From Collinsella sp. BG-O-102 (GTDB lineage: Bacteria > Actinomycetota > Coriobacteriia > Coriobacteriales > Coriobacteriaceae): a stretch of 64,000 nucleotides of DNA. Below are positions 7,791-16,974 of the stretch, one piece after another. Made by a program: the position numbers and the translations under genes. The stretch's first letter is position 1. Every line of letters starts with the position of its first letter. The DNA lies in assembly GCF_023656745.1 (NCBI RefSeq), contig NZ_JAMOKO010000001.1, positions 62,001-126,000 on the forward strand. The letters run 5' to 3'. The notes under the pieces were generated by a model that saw only the letters and a program-made list of their open reading frames with translations, was not told the origin of the DNA and searched no databases.

Positions 7791-9703
7791 AGGGCAGGGA
7801 CTTTCGGCTCATCGTCGAGCTGCGGAATGGTGCCTACCACGTTGTCCGCCAGCCAATTCATCTCGACAATCTGCCTGCTCGGCAGCGGAGGGAAGCCTTC
7901 GATCTGTACCACGCCGTTCTGGCTGTGGAGCTCGCCGCCAAAGGGGTTGATGGATCCCACAACAATGCCGTTGCGGAGCAACTGCACGAGTTTGCGCGTT
8001 TGGTAGGGTAGGCCCGGAGCGTAACGGATGTCGATAACGCCGGAGCTCATGCCATACCAGTAGTTGACAGCGCGCACTTGGTTGTCGTCGCTGGTCTCGT
8101 CCCACGTGCCGTGAAGAAGGCTGCGAACGATGAGCTCGTAGTAACGGCCCCAGTTCCATACGGGCATGGCGATGCCGGTGACTTTGCCGTCGACCAAGCG
8201 GTGAAGCCCGTAGGCCGTTGGGTCTTCGAGCGACTTTGACATGTCAGCGCCGGTCATGACGCTTACGCCTTCGCGGCACATGGCTTCGGCAAGACCACCG
8301 GCGGGAACATCGCCCCAGGTGAGGATGACCTGCGCGCGCGGGTCGAGCAGCGAGGCGCCAATCGCAAAGGCGTTGATCTCGCTGAGTGCGCCCGAGGCGA
8401 AGACCGACGCGTGGTAACCGATGCGGTGGTTGTCCGCCATGCTGGCCGCAAGGGCGCCCAGCAGAAACTTGGCCTCGTACATCTTGCCAAAGTACGAACG
8501 GACGCTTTGATGGGGAAGGCCGATAGAGCAGTTGAGGAACCGAACCCGGGGATACTCAACGGCAGCCCTGAGCGTGTATTCCATCAGGCGGTGCGAGGTC
8601 GAGAAGATGACGTTTGCTCCATGTTTGACAGCCGTTTCCACGGCGGCGTAGAACACATCCGGATCGTGACAGTCCTCGAACGCCTCGGTGCGCACGATAC
8701 CGCCAAAGTGCTCATCGAGATACTGACGCCCTTGGTCGTGCAGGCTGTCCCAGCTCGACGTCGCACAGGGGAACTCATGGATAAAGGCGATGCGCAGGGG
8801 GTTGGCCGTCGAGTAGACGGTCTTGCCCATAAAGAAGTTGAGCACGCTAGAGGTGGACTTGGCGGGCGTCTCCTCCTCGTCGACGCTCGGTGCTTCGACA
8901 AGATCGACCTTGTCCTCGTCATTTTTGCCGGCAATGACCAGCTCGCGCCAGATCTTGCACAGGCGGTTTACGACGATATCCGTTGGCGTATCCAGCAGGC
9001 GGTCCTGGTTGTACACATTGAGGTAGACGAGCATGGCGTCGGCGGGCGTAATGTCCAGGTGATCGCCGCCTGCGCGAAGGTAGGCACGCTTAAAGAGCAG
9101 GAAAGTGTGGCGCAGGTAGTCGACCTTTTTCTGCGGCCATTTTTCGATAAGGTTCTGACCGAGCATCTTCGCGAGCGTTTCGTAGCTTCCCTCACGCGAG
9201 AACTCGATCTCGTATAGGGGGCAGACGCGCCAAAACGCGCAGAACTCGCCGTACAGGCGGCTTTCGACGGAATCCCATGTGCCGGGGTAGAGACGGGTGA
9301 CCTTGGCCGAAACCGTCGGGGCGTCTAGGAATTTGAGGACACTGACGCGTTTGTTGCCTTCTTGGACATAGAACCGATGCATGAACTCGGTGACGATGAC
9401 GGGGTCGCGATAGCCCTCGGTCACCTGGATGTCGTAGAGGTTGGACCACTTGCGGGCGAACTCGGTGCTAAACGGAAGCAGGGGCATAAAGTTACACGAA
9501 AAGGCGGACTGACGGCCCTTGGTGACCGTGCCGACGACCATTTCGAGCGGAATATCCCGCAGGCCGACATTCTCTCGCTGACCTAAGGGGAGCTGAGCAA
9601 CCAAGCTATCGAGGTCCGTAAGGTATGGATGCTCGCTTTGGCTAATGGCGCGTCGACGTCCTTGCTCGCCGCGCTTGCGTGCTTGACGATAGGCCTCTTC
9701 CAT
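7787..9703 (-). CDS. ParB/sulfiredoxin-like domain fused to a BMP-type binding domain
   Basis: 638 residues without a signal peptide. The N-terminal half has a ParB/sulfiredoxin-like motif (EGNKRVSVLKFLDAP near 116-130). The C-terminal half from about residue 305 resembles Med/BMP periplasmic-binding proteins (RIAFIHEFP..., NPFGGEL near the end). A binding fold with no export signal suggests a cytoplasmic sensor of a small molecule (inference), with the adjacent phosphoesterase as possible effector. AAGGGAG precedes the ATG by ~8 nt. Confidence 0.7.
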   Translation of the reverse strand: MEEAYRQARKRGEQGRRRAISQSEHPYLTDLDSLVAQLPLGQRENVGLRDIPLEMVVGTVTKGRQSAFSCNFMPLLPFSTEFARKWSNLYDIQVTEGYRDPVIVTEFMHRFYVQEGNKRVSVLKFLDAPTVSAKVTRLYPGTWDSVESRLYGEFCAFWRVCPLYEIEFSREGSYETLAKMLGQNLIEKWPQKKVDYLRHTFLLFKRAYLRAGGDHLDITPADAMLVYLNVYNQDRLLDTPTDIVVNRLCKIWRELVIAGKNDEDKVDLVEAPSVDEEETPAKSTSSVLNFFMGKTVYSTANPLRIAFIHEFPCATSSWDSLHDQGRQYLDEHFGGIVRTEAFEDCHDPDVFYAAVETAVKHGANVIFSTSHRLMEYTLRAAVEYPRVRFLNCSIGLPHQSVRSYFGKMYEAKFLLGALAASMADNHRIGYHASVFASGALSEINAFAIGASLLDPRAQVILTWGDVPAGGLAEAMCREGVSVMTGADMSKSLEDPTAYGLHRLVDGKVTGIAMPVWNWGRYYELIVRSLLHGTWDETSDDNQVRAVNYWYGMSSGVIDIRYAPGLPYQTRKLVQLLRNGIVVGSINPFGGELHSQNGVVQIEGFPPLPSRQIVEMNWLADNVVGTIPQLDDEPKVPAL

Positions 9704-9757
9704 AATGTTGCTCCCTTAGTCGTTTAAACAACTATATGAACCATGGTACCACGAATG

Positions 9758-9797
9758 AAAACCACTACAAAGATGCCTGACCCCTTTGCGGTGGTTT
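9758..9797 (-). terminator. Terminator of the MscS gene, CTGTCCC-type hairpin family
   Basis: AAACCACTACAAAG pairs with CTTTGCGGTGGTTT; the loop carries CTGACCCC, close to the CTGTCCC of other copies. It overlaps the stop codon of the channel gene, which reads from right to left. Confidence 0.65.
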
Positions 9798-10563
9798 AGG
9801 CGATGATGGGGGCGATGGCGCGGATGCAGGCGTCGGCAGCGGTGAAAGTGGTGCTGTCGTCGCTGACGATAAAGATGATCTTTCCTTTGATGCCAAAGTC
9901 GCCGATTTCGCTAAAGAGCACGTAGGGCTCTTTGTCAAAGCCCGAGATGGGCGAGACGGCCGTTTTGGTTGCGCTCGTGAGCTCGTCTGCCAGCACGTCA
10001 AGGGAAGCCCACTTAGACGTGTCCTTTACGGCAACGGGCACGGCCACGCGTCCAAAGGGCATCAAATGCACGAGCGTGTTCTTGGAGATGTTGGAGTTGG
10101 GCACAATGATGGTCTGTCCACAGGCATCCTCAATCGTTGTATGACGCCAAGTGATGTCTTGGACCACGCCGGATACGCCGCCGACCTCGATATTGTCGCC
10201 GGGTTTGATGATGCCCATAAAGGTCACTTGCATGCCGCCGATAAGGTTTGACAGCGTGTCCTGAAAGCCGAGCGAGATGGCGATGCCGCCGACGCCAAGA
10301 GCGGCGACGAGCGCGTTTGCGTTAATGCCAAAGCAGTTGTCGAGGATAAAGCTGCCGCCAATCATCCAGATGACGGCGCGCGCGATGTTGATGAAGATAC
10401 TTGATGCCGGAAGCGGGTTATCGTCACGGTTAAGCAGATGGTTCAGGGTCTTGGATACGACCTCGGCGGCGACGGCGGTGCCTATCGCCAAGATGACGGC
10501 CCAGATGATGTTGTGGACCCACCGTTGCTCAAAGAAATGAAGAATCGGCTCAAACAATTCCAT
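9796..10563 (-). CDS. MscS-family mechanosensitive ion channel
   Basis: 255 residues. MscS-type channels open under membrane tension to release solutes. Three hydrophobic segments lie in the first ~115 residues. The pore helix/beta-domain signature is clear (VAALGVGGIAISLGFQDTLS near 83-102), then the beta domain (FMGIIKPGDNIEVGGVSGVV). It is shorter than E. coli MscS (286). AGGAGG lies 10 nt before the ATG at 10563; an upstream ATG at 10608 is unsupported. Single-gene unit between two terminators. Confidence 0.9.
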   Translation of the reverse strand: MELFEPILHFFEQRWVHNIIWAVILAIGTAVAAEVVSKTLNHLLNRDDNPLPASSIFINIARAVIWMIGGSFILDNCFGINANALVAALGVGGIAISLGFQDTLSNLIGGMQVTFMGIIKPGDNIEVGGVSGVVQDITWRHTTIEDACGQTIIVPNSNISKNTLVHLMPFGRVAVPVAVKDTSKWASLDVLADELTSATKTAVSPISGFDKEPYVLFSEIGDFGIKGKIIFIVSDDSTTFTAADACIRAIAPIIA

Positions 10564-10607
10564 GTAGGGAAAACCTCCTAATGATCGTCCAACCATGATA
10601 CCCACCA

Positions 10608-10641
10608 AGAAGCCCGTCCGATCAAATTCAGACGGGCTTCT
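10608..10641 (-). terminator. Terminator of the 5'-nucleotidase gene
   Basis: AGAAGCCCGTC pairs with GACGGGCTTCT around 12 nt, between the nucleotidase stop and the MscS start. Confidence 0.75.
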
Positions 10642-10692
10642 GTGCTCGATATAAGGTTTACGCGGCGGGGCTGCAAGGCCCGGCGGTGTAAC

Positions 10693-12717
10693 TTAGCGTC
10701 GACGCTTCCAGATAATGCCGAGGATGATGACGATGATGCCGCCGATAAGGCACGCGCCAACTACTGCCAGCGTGCGGTCTCCCGTTGCGGCGAGCTTACC
10801 GCTCGTCTTCTTGGTGCTGACCTTCGTGGTCGTCGTGTCCGTCTTAGGCGAGGGCTTAGGCGTCAGGGCCGGTGTGGGCGTGGGGTCCACGGCTACGGAG
10901 CCGAAGCTGATGGTGCCGGCGAGCCCGGCCATCTTGCTCTCCCAGCCGTTCTGCCCAATCAGCGCCCTCAGCGCCGCCTCGCACGTGCCCCACTCGGTGT
11001 ACTTGGTGGCGTGTGCAAAGGTGGGAAAGTCGGTCGTGTTGGTAATGATGTAGTTGTTGGTGGCGACGGTATAGGTCTTGGCGGGGTCGAGCGTGCTGCC
11101 GTCTTTGGTGAGTGTGGCACTCACAATGCGCTTGCCTTCGGGCTGCGTCCAATCAATCGTCACGTTGATGCCGCCAAAGGAGAGAACGCTGCCAGAGTCA
11201 TCGCGCCACTTGTACTTGTCTTGCGCCTCCTGCTCGGTGTGACCGGCCGCCACATAAGCCTGCTGAAGCTCGTAGCTGTCGTTGCAATCGTCGCTGATTT
11301 GTAGCGAGTGCTCGAGCGCTGCGAGGAAGTCCGCGCCGGTCATGGTCCAGGTCTCCACGGTGTTGCCGTAGGGCGAGATGGCGATGACGTTGCCAGCGGT
11401 CACGTTGCCCGCCGCGATGCCGCCGCGGATGCCGCCAGCGTTTTCGATAGCGAGGTCCGCGCCCGTCAGGGCAAGATAAGAGCCGCAAATCACGTGGCCG
11501 ATGGTCTGGGCCTTGGTGGTGTCGCCCTCCTTGCCGGGGCGGAAATCGGTGGTGCGCACCATTTCCCAACCATGCGTGCCTGCGGCGTCCTCGCCGTAGA
11601 AATAGTTGGTGGTGGATGTGCCGAGCACCTTGTTCGATTCGTTTTCAAAGTCCTCGTCGAGCGGCTTGATCTTGTTGCGGACGGCTTCAAGGCGGCTTTG
11701 GTAGTCGGAGCCCTTGTCGGGGTCTGTCAAAAGGTCGTTGACGTTCTTGGCGGTGTAGAGCTTCTCGTCGCTGCCGTCTGCAGGGACCGTGACCGTGTCA
11801 TCGTCGGTCGTCTCGGTGCCATTCGTGTCGTATTTGTACGGAATGGAAAGCAGTCCCACCTCGGCAAAGGCACTGCCCGCCTCGACAACGTGGATTGTCT
11901 TGCCGTCGGCTCCCGTCACCTTCTCGTTAAGGTTGATGTGCTCGTGGCCTGCGATAAGGGCATCGACGCCACGGAGTCGCGTGGCAAAGGTCTTGGCGTC
12001 GAGCGTGTGCGCGATACACACAACAACATCGCAGCCCTCCCTGCGCAGCTGCTCTGCCTCGGTATTGATGGCGTTCGCGGCACTCGAGAAGCTGGTGCCC
12101 GCGACCAGGTCCGCGCGCAGCGAGGAACCTAGCGACTCATCCATGGCACCCACGACGCCGACCTTGATTTTGTAGTCGAATGTGGAGTGATCTTCGCTAT
12201 CCTCCCAGGTGCGATCGAGCGTCTTCGTGATGCTCGAGCTCCATACGCCGCTCGTAGACTTCGCGTTCGCGCAGAGCATGGCGAAGGGCGTGCCGGTGGT
12301 GCTGTAGCCGGTCATGGTGCGGAGTTTGTCCGCACCGTAGCTCCAGTCGTGGTTGCCTGGCGTGGTCGCGTCGTAGCCGTCGGCGTAGAAGGTGTCCATG
12401 AGCTCGGCGATGCTCTTGCCCTCGCTCATGGTGGCGAAGGACTGTCCGTGGAAGGTGTCGCCCGCATCGAGCAAAAGATCGGGGACGCTGCTTTGGGCGC
12501 TATAGAGAACCGCCAGTCCGTCAAAGCCCACAGTGCCGGTGCCCTTGCTTGCGTTGTAGCTGTACTTGTAGCTGCCGTGGATGTCGTTGGTGTGCATGAC
12601 GGCCACGGAGCCGTCAATAGCGGCGGGCAGGTTCCCCGCGAAAGCGAGGCTTGGGATGCCTGCGAGCGCGCCGGCAAACAACGCGGCGGCTAACGCAAGG
12701 CGGGGGAGTCTATTCAT
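10693..12717 (-). CDS. Cell-wall-anchored 5'-nucleotidase (UshA/YfkN type)
   Basis: 674 residues. A signal peptide (MNRLPRLALAAALFAGALAG) precedes a metallophosphatase domain with MHTNDIHG, LDAGDTFHG, GNHDWSYG and IAGHEH. The 5'-nucleotidase C-terminal domain follows (NAGGIRGG, ISPYGNTV). The end is a sorting signal: a Thr/Lys linker, LAATGD, a membrane segment and RRR. LAATG is a variant of LPXTG, so sortase anchoring is likely. It would dephosphorylate nucleotides outside the cell for nucleoside or phosphate uptake; the substrate is not fixed by sequence. Confidence 0.9.
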   Translation of the reverse strand: MNRLPRLALAAALFAGALAGIPSLAFAGNLPAAIDGSVAVMHTNDIHGSYKYSYNASKGTGTVGFDGLAVLYSAQSSVPDLLLDAGDTFHGQSFATMSEGKSIAELMDTFYADGYDATTPGNHDWSYGADKLRTMTGYSTTGTPFAMLCANAKSTSGVWSSSITKTLDRTWEDSEDHSTFDYKIKVGVVGAMDESLGSSLRADLVAGTSFSSAANAINTEAEQLRREGCDVVVCIAHTLDAKTFATRLRGVDALIAGHEHINLNEKVTGADGKTIHVVEAGSAFAEVGLLSIPYKYDTNGTETTDDDTVTVPADGSDEKLYTAKNVNDLLTDPDKGSDYQSRLEAVRNKIKPLDEDFENESNKVLGTSTTNYFYGEDAAGTHGWEMVRTTDFRPGKEGDTTKAQTIGHVICGSYLALTGADLAIENAGGIRGGIAAGNVTAGNVIAISPYGNTVETWTMTGADFLAALEHSLQISDDCNDSYELQQAYVAAGHTEQEAQDKYKWRDDSGSVLSFGGINVTIDWTQPEGKRIVSATLTKDGSTLDPAKTYTVATNNYIITNTTDFPTFAHATKYTEWGTCEAALRALIGQNGWESKMAGLAGTISFGSVAVDPTPTPALTPKPSPKTDTTTTKVSTKKTSGKLAATGDRTLAVVGACLIGGIIVIILGIIWKRRR

Positions 12718-12781
12718 GGCAGTTTCCTTAGTCCTTAGCCAGAATGTCTGGTTGAATATCGGATTATCGACATAATATGCG

Positions 12782-12821
12782 AAAACCGCCGCAAGGGCGT
12801 CTGTCCCTTAGCGGCGGTTTT
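12782..12821 (-). terminator. Terminator of the ABC transporter operon, CTGTCCC hairpin
   Basis: AAAACCGCCGC pairs with GCGGCGGTTTT; an inner AAGGG/CCCTT stem and loop hold CTGTCCC. It lies downstream (leftward) of the ATPase gene. Confidence 0.75.
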
Positions 12822-12836
12822 GACGTTTGCGCAGAT

Positions 12837-12876
12837 AAAACCTGCCAAAATAAACCTGTCCCTTTTGGCAGGTTTT
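12837..12876. repeat. CTGTCCC hairpin, tandem with the previous one
   Basis: AAAACCTGCCAAAA pairs with TTTTGGCAGGTTTT; the loop reads TAAACCTGTCCC. Nearly the same sequence recurs at 39761 (inverted) and 41555. The right arm overlaps the last codon of the ABC ATPase gene. Confidence 0.75.
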
Positions 12877-13669
12877 AGCTCAGCAGCATGCGGTCGTTGG
12901 CGAGCTCGCCGCCCGAGACCTCCTCGAACTTCTGCAGCAGGTCGGCCACGGTGAGCGACTTCTTCTCGTCGCCGGCCACGTCGTAGATCACGTGGCCTTC
13001 GTGCATCATGATCAGACGGTTGCCCAGACGGATGGCGTCGTTCATGTTGTGCGTGACCATGAGCGTGGTCAGGTGGTTCTCGTCGACGATCTCCTCGGTC
13101 AGGTTGAGCACCTTAGAGGCCGTCTTGGGGTCGAGGGCCGCCGTGTGCTCGTCGAGCAGCAGCAGGCGCGGCCTGGTGAGCGTGGCCATCAACAGGGTGA
13201 GTGCCTGGCGCTGGCCGCCCGAGAGCAGGCCGACCTTGGCGTTAAGACGCGTGTCAAGACCAAGGTCCAGGCGCTTGAGCAGCTCAACGTACTCATCTTT
13301 CTCGGCCTTGGTGACGCCCCACGAAAGGCCGCGACGCTGGCCACGGCGCTTGGCGAGGGCCAGGTTTTCGGCGATCTGCATGTCGGCAGCGGTACCGCGC
13401 ATGGGATCCTGAAACACGCGGCCCAGGTACTTGGCGCGCTGCGACTCGCTCAGGCGCGAGATGTCGGTGCCGTCGAGCTCAATAACGCCCGAATCGAGCG
13501 GGTACACGCCGGCGATCATGTTGAGCAGCGTGGACTTGCCGGCGCCGTTGCCGCCGATCACGGTTACAAAGTCGCCGTCATTCAGGGTGAGGTCGACGCC
13601 GGTGAGCGCGCGCTTCTCGGTGACGGTGCCCTTGTTAAAGGTCTTCTTGACGTGCGAGAGCTTAAGCAT
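12875..13669 (-). CDS. ABC transporter ATP-binding protein
   Basis: 264 residues from the ATG at 13669, which overlaps the permease stop. Walker A GGNGAGKST near residues 37-45, signature LLSGGQRQAL, Walker B LLLLDEH and a switch His (MVTHN). Energises uptake through the permease encoded upstream. Longer starts inside the permease gene lack a ribosome site. Confidence 0.92.
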   Translation of the reverse strand: MLKLSHVKKTFNKGTVTEKRALTGVDLTLNDGDFVTVIGGNGAGKSTLLNMIAGVYPLDSGVIELDGTDISRLSESQRAKYLGRVFQDPMRGTAADMQIAENLALAKRRGQRRGLSWGVTKAEKDEYVELLKRLDLGLDTRLNAKVGLLSGGQRQALTLLMATLTRPRLLLLDEHTAALDPKTASKVLNLTEEIVDENHLTTLMVTHNMNDAIRLGNRLIMMHEGHVIYDVAGDEKKSLTVADLLQKFEEVSGGELANDRMLLS

Positions 13670-14585
13670 CTGCCTCATCCCCCTTCGTGTAGGAGCTGCG
13701 GAGCTTATAGCGCTCCCAAACCACGGGTACGCACAGGGCCACAGCGACAATTACGGCGGAAAGCAGCTTCATGTCGTTGGCGTCCATGCCCAACTGCAGC
13801 ACGATGGCGCGGATAAGGAAGTACACCACGGAGCCAAAGACGGCGGAGGCAAGACGGACGCTAAACTGCGTGAGACCGCCGGGCAGCAGGCGGCCGAGCA
13901 CCTCACCGATAACAATGGCGGCAAGACCGATAACGATGGCACCGGTGCCCATACCAATGTCGGCGTACTTTTGGCTCTGGCAGATGAGCGCGCCCGAAAG
14001 CCCGATGAGGGCGTTGGAGAGCACGAGGGCGATCATCTTGGTGGAGTTGGTGTTAACGCCCAGGGCGCGGATCATGTACTCGTTGTTGCCGGTGGCGCGC
14101 AGCGCCGAGCCGATCTCGGTGCCAAAGAACCAATACAGGATGGCAACGATAGCCACGGCGAGCAGGATGCCCAAGATGATGGCAACGGTGGACTGCGGCA
14201 GACCGGTCATATTGCTGACGGCCGAAAACACGGTGCCCTTGGCAAGAATGGGCGTATTGGACTTGCCCATGATGCGCAGGTTGATGGACCACAGGCTGAT
14301 CTGGGTGAGGATTCCGGCGAGGATCGCGGGAATCTCAAAGACGGTGGTCAAAATGCCCGTGACGGCGCCCGCGATGGCGCCGGCGCACATGCCGGCCAGC
14401 ACGGCGAGCAGCGGGTCGACGTTGTTATTGACGATGAGCACAGCGCAGACGCAGCCGCCGAGGGCAAAGCTGCCGTCGCAGGTCATATCGGGAATATCGA
14501 GTAGGCGGAACGTGATAAACACGCCAAGCACCATAATGCCCCAGAGGACGCCCTGCGAAACGGCGCCCTGCAATGCAATGAGCAT
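13662..14585 (-). CDS. ABC transporter permease of the TrpX/BmpA-associated type
   Basis: 307 residues with about eight hydrophobic segments and the family feature LLDIPDMTCDGSFALGG near residues 28-44. Homologues partner with lipoproteins of the TrpX type (PF04392) and an ATPase, as in this operon. Substrates known for the family include tryptophan or other aromatic compounds, but many members are untested. TAGGAGGTATG precedes the start. Confidence 0.9.
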   Translation of the reverse strand: MLIALQGAVSQGVLWGIMVLGVFITFRLLDIPDMTCDGSFALGGCVCAVLIVNNNVDPLLAVLAGMCAGAIAGAVTGILTTVFEIPAILAGILTQISLWSINLRIMGKSNTPILAKGTVFSAVSNMTGLPQSTVAIILGILLAVAIVAILYWFFGTEIGSALRATGNNEYMIRALGVNTNSTKMIALVLSNALIGLSGALICQSQKYADIGMGTGAIVIGLAAIVIGEVLGRLLPGGLTQFSVRLASAVFGSVVYFLIRAIVLQLGMDANDMKLLSAVIVAVALCVPVVWERYKLRSSYTKGDEADA

Positions 14586-14687
14586 GCTTCATACCTCCTA
14601 GGATAGGGTGGACACGTGATTCACCATAATAGCGGTAACAATGCATAGAAGAGCTGCGGACAGACGTTTTGTTTTACCTGAAACAAG

Positions 14688-14721
14688 CAGGGCGGACGCC
14701 GGTCTACAGCGCCCGCCCCTG
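14688..14721 (-). terminator. Leaky terminator/stability hairpin between binding protein and permease
   Basis: CAGGGCGGACGC pairs with GCGCCCGCCCCTG. The minus-strand 3' side is T-rich but interrupted. Such hairpins raise the binding protein:permease ratio by partial termination or by protecting the upstream mRNA. Confidence 0.65.
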
Positions 14722-14788
14722 TGGCTCAGATATTGAATAACGCGGCTAAAGCGCGAGCACGGGCTCTAGGCGCATGCCGCGTATGGCA

Positions 14789-15769
14789 TTACGCGTCCAG
14801 AGCGGAAAGGTCGATGCCCAGGGCCTCGGCCATCTCGTCGTTCTTGACGACGACCAGGTCCTTGCTCGAGAGGTGCTTGATAGGCATGTCTTCGGGCTTG
14901 GCCTCGCCCTTCAGAATCTTGACGGCCATCTCGCCCGCGGCGTAGCCCAGATCCTCGTAATTGATGGAGAGGGTGAACAGGCCGCCGGCCATGCACATGC
15001 CCTCCTCGCCAGTCACGAAGGGAAGCTTGTTCTCCTTGCAGATCTGGCCCACCTGCGAGGCGCCCGCGGCGATGGTGTTGTCGGTGGGGGAGTACAGCGC
15101 GTCGACCTTGCCCACGGCAGACTCGACGACGGACTGAATCTCGTTGGAGCTCGAGACGGTGAAATCGGTGTACTCGAGGCCCAGCTTGTCGAGCTCCTTC
15201 TTGGCGGCCTTGATCTGGACGTCGGAGTTGGACTCGGCGGTGCAGTAGAGCAGGCCGACCTTTTCAACGTCGGGCAGGACCTTCTGCATCATCTCGAGCT
15301 GCTCGGCGACCGGGGTGAGGTCGGAAGCGCCCGTGACGTTGGTGCCGGGCTTGTCGTTGTCCTGGACCAGGCCGGAGGCGGCGTAGTCGGTGATGGCGCA
15401 GCCCACGATGGGGATATCGGCCGTGGCGCCGGCGGCAGCCTGCGCGGCGGGCGTGGCGATGGCATAAATCAGGTTGACGTTGTCGCCCACAAACTTGTCA
15501 GCAATGGACTTACACGTGGACTGGTCGTTCTGGGCGTTCTTCTGGTCGATCTTGACCTTAAGGCCGCTCTCCTTGATGGCCTTGACAAAGCCGTCGTTGG
15601 CGGCATCGAGCGCGGAGTGCTCGGTGAGCTGCAGAACGCCGATGGTGTAGTCGGAACCGGCGGCAGCAGAGCCGGAACCAGAGTTGCCGCCGCATCCGGC
15701 GAGCGGGGCGAGCGCGAGCAGGCCAGCGGAGACCAGAAGGCTCCTGCGGCTGATGGTGATGTCCTTCAT
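14789..15769 (-). CDS. ABC transporter substrate-binding lipoprotein (TrpX/PF04392 type)
   Basis: 326 residues. A twin-Arg-like start (MKDITISRRSLLVSAG) runs into lipobox LAGC at about 24-27, so it is a lipoprotein on the membrane. The mature part has the two-lobe pattern of the family (YTIGVLQLTEHSALDAANDG, then DIPIVGCAITDYAASG). I start at 15769 after GGGGGT; the longer frame lacks a ribosome site. First gene of the binding protein-permease-ATPase operon. Confidence 0.9.
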   Translation of the reverse strand: MKDITISRRSLLVSAGLLALAPLAGCGGNSGSGSAAAGSDYTIGVLQLTEHSALDAANDGFVKAIKESGLKVKIDQKNAQNDQSTCKSIADKFVGDNVNLIYAIATPAAQAAAGATADIPIVGCAITDYAASGLVQDNDKPGTNVTGASDLTPVAEQLEMMQKVLPDVEKVGLLYCTAESNSDVQIKAAKKELDKLGLEYTDFTVSSSNEIQSVVESAVGKVDALYSPTDNTIAAGASQVGQICKENKLPFVTGEEGMCMAGGLFTLSINYEDLGYAAGEMAVKILKGEAKPEDMPIKHLSSKDLVVVKNDEMAEALGIDLSALDA

Positions 15770-15829
15770 ATCATTACCCCCAGTATAAAAATGGCTGGAA
15801 ACACTGCACTGGGACAAAGTGCAAGTGGA

Positions 15830-15860
15830 ACTATAGTAGCGCTGATGTCCATTTTTACAA
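15830..15860 (-). promoter_or_regulatory. Candidate promoter of the ABC operon
   Basis: On the minus strand TTGTAA (15855-15860) lies 19 bp from TATAGT (15830-15835). The spacing is long, so this is tentative. Confidence 0.4.
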
Positions 15861-15929
15861 CAGCCTGGCGGGTTTTTTAATACAGAATCGGATGGGCGGT
15901 ACGGGTAGTCGAATGGGCGGCGGAGGGTC

Positions 15930-16715
15930 TTATGCGGCGGAGGAGGCGTCGTCCTCGTCTAGGGCGGCGAAGAGCTTCTTGCCGTCGAGGAGACGTGTGG
16001 TGACGTTTCTCATACGGGCGATCTCGACGGTGCGCAGCGTATCGTCGGTGCCTCGGGCGTCGTAGACCGTTCCCAGCAAATACGAGATGCCATCGCGCTG
16101 CCTGATGGCAAAGGGACGGAGTGTCATCCGTGCTGCTTCGGTTTCGCCACGCGTCGTGACGCTCGAAATATCAAAACTCACCGTGGTTCCGTGGTCGATG
16201 GCCTGCTCGACGAGCTCGCACGTGTCGATGCGCTTGATGGGCGTGCGTGTTGCCTTGGTAGCCTTGCTGCCTGCGCTTGGAGCGGGTTCGGGTGTATCGA
16301 GGTAGCCGCGAACGTCGGCGCTCGCCATGGCAACTAAGTGCTGCGCCATGCTCTTGCGGATAGCGATAGGCGTGGAGCGGTTGCGCATGACCATACCGTG
16401 GAGCCGGATGATCTCTTCATCGGTGAGCGGGCGGGTAAGAAGTTTGTAGCCCACGCCGCGTTTGTACTCAATTTCGTATCCGGCATGGCGAAGCGCGGAG
16501 ATGGCGGTGTAGATGCTGCGCCGCGCCGCCGAGATGGGCATGCGGGCGGGGTCGTCGGGATGGGCGAGGCGCCGGATCAACTCATCGGAAAGCATGGCCT
16601 TGTCCTCGCCGGTGTTTTCGCTTAATAGTTGCAGGATGCGAACGGCGCGATAGGCTGCCATCGAGGCGGCGCCTCTAGTCGTGGTGTCGTAGGTTTCAAC
16701 AGCGGCTTCGGTCAT
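15930..16715 (-). CDS. WYL-domain transcriptional regulator
   Basis: 261 residues. Residues 20-95 hold a winged helix-turn-helix (RRSIYTAISALRHAGYEIEY). Residues ~165-245 look like a WYL domain (MTLRPFAIRQRDGISYLLGT, then RTVEIARMRNV), a ligand- or nucleic-acid-binding module. AAGGA lies 10 nt before the ATG at 16715; the GTG at 16724 is too close to it. It stands upstream of the ABC operon on the same strand and could control it, but nothing shows this directly. Confidence 0.8.
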   Translation of the reverse strand: MTEAAVETYDTTTRGAASMAAYRAVRILQLLSENTGEDKAMLSDELIRRLAHPDDPARMPISAARRSIYTAISALRHAGYEIEYKRGVGYKLLTRPLTDEEIIRLHGMVMRNRSTPIAIRKSMAQHLVAMASADVRGYLDTPEPAPSAGSKATKATRTPIKRIDTCELVEQAIDHGTTVSFDISSVTTRGETEAARMTLRPFAIRQRDGISYLLGTVYDARGTDDTLRTVEIARMRNVTTRLLDGKKLFAALDEDDASSAA

Positions 16716-16890
16716 GGTGCCCACGTCCTTTCCGTTTTGGGTGGCGACGGTATGGAGCCTAGGACGTGGGGCTTTCCCAGGGGCGCAGGGCGCTCTGGGC
16801 GGTCGGTAGTCGTCGGCAAACGGCGGGTCGAGTTTTCAACAGCCCTGCTCAACTGACCAAAAACTTGCCAAAAGCTTGACGGATGCTGTT

Positions 16891-16928
16891 GAAAAAAAGC
16901 GTCTCTCGACCGATGTCGAGAGGCGCTT
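16891..16928 (-). terminator. Terminator after asnS
   Basis: Read on the minus strand, AAGCGCCTCTCGAC pairs with GTCGAGAGACGCTT and ends in a run of seven T. Confidence 0.9.
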
Positions 16929-16974
16929 GTGCGATGAGCGTTGGCGTGTGGCGACGCGAGCTAGCGTCCGACGA

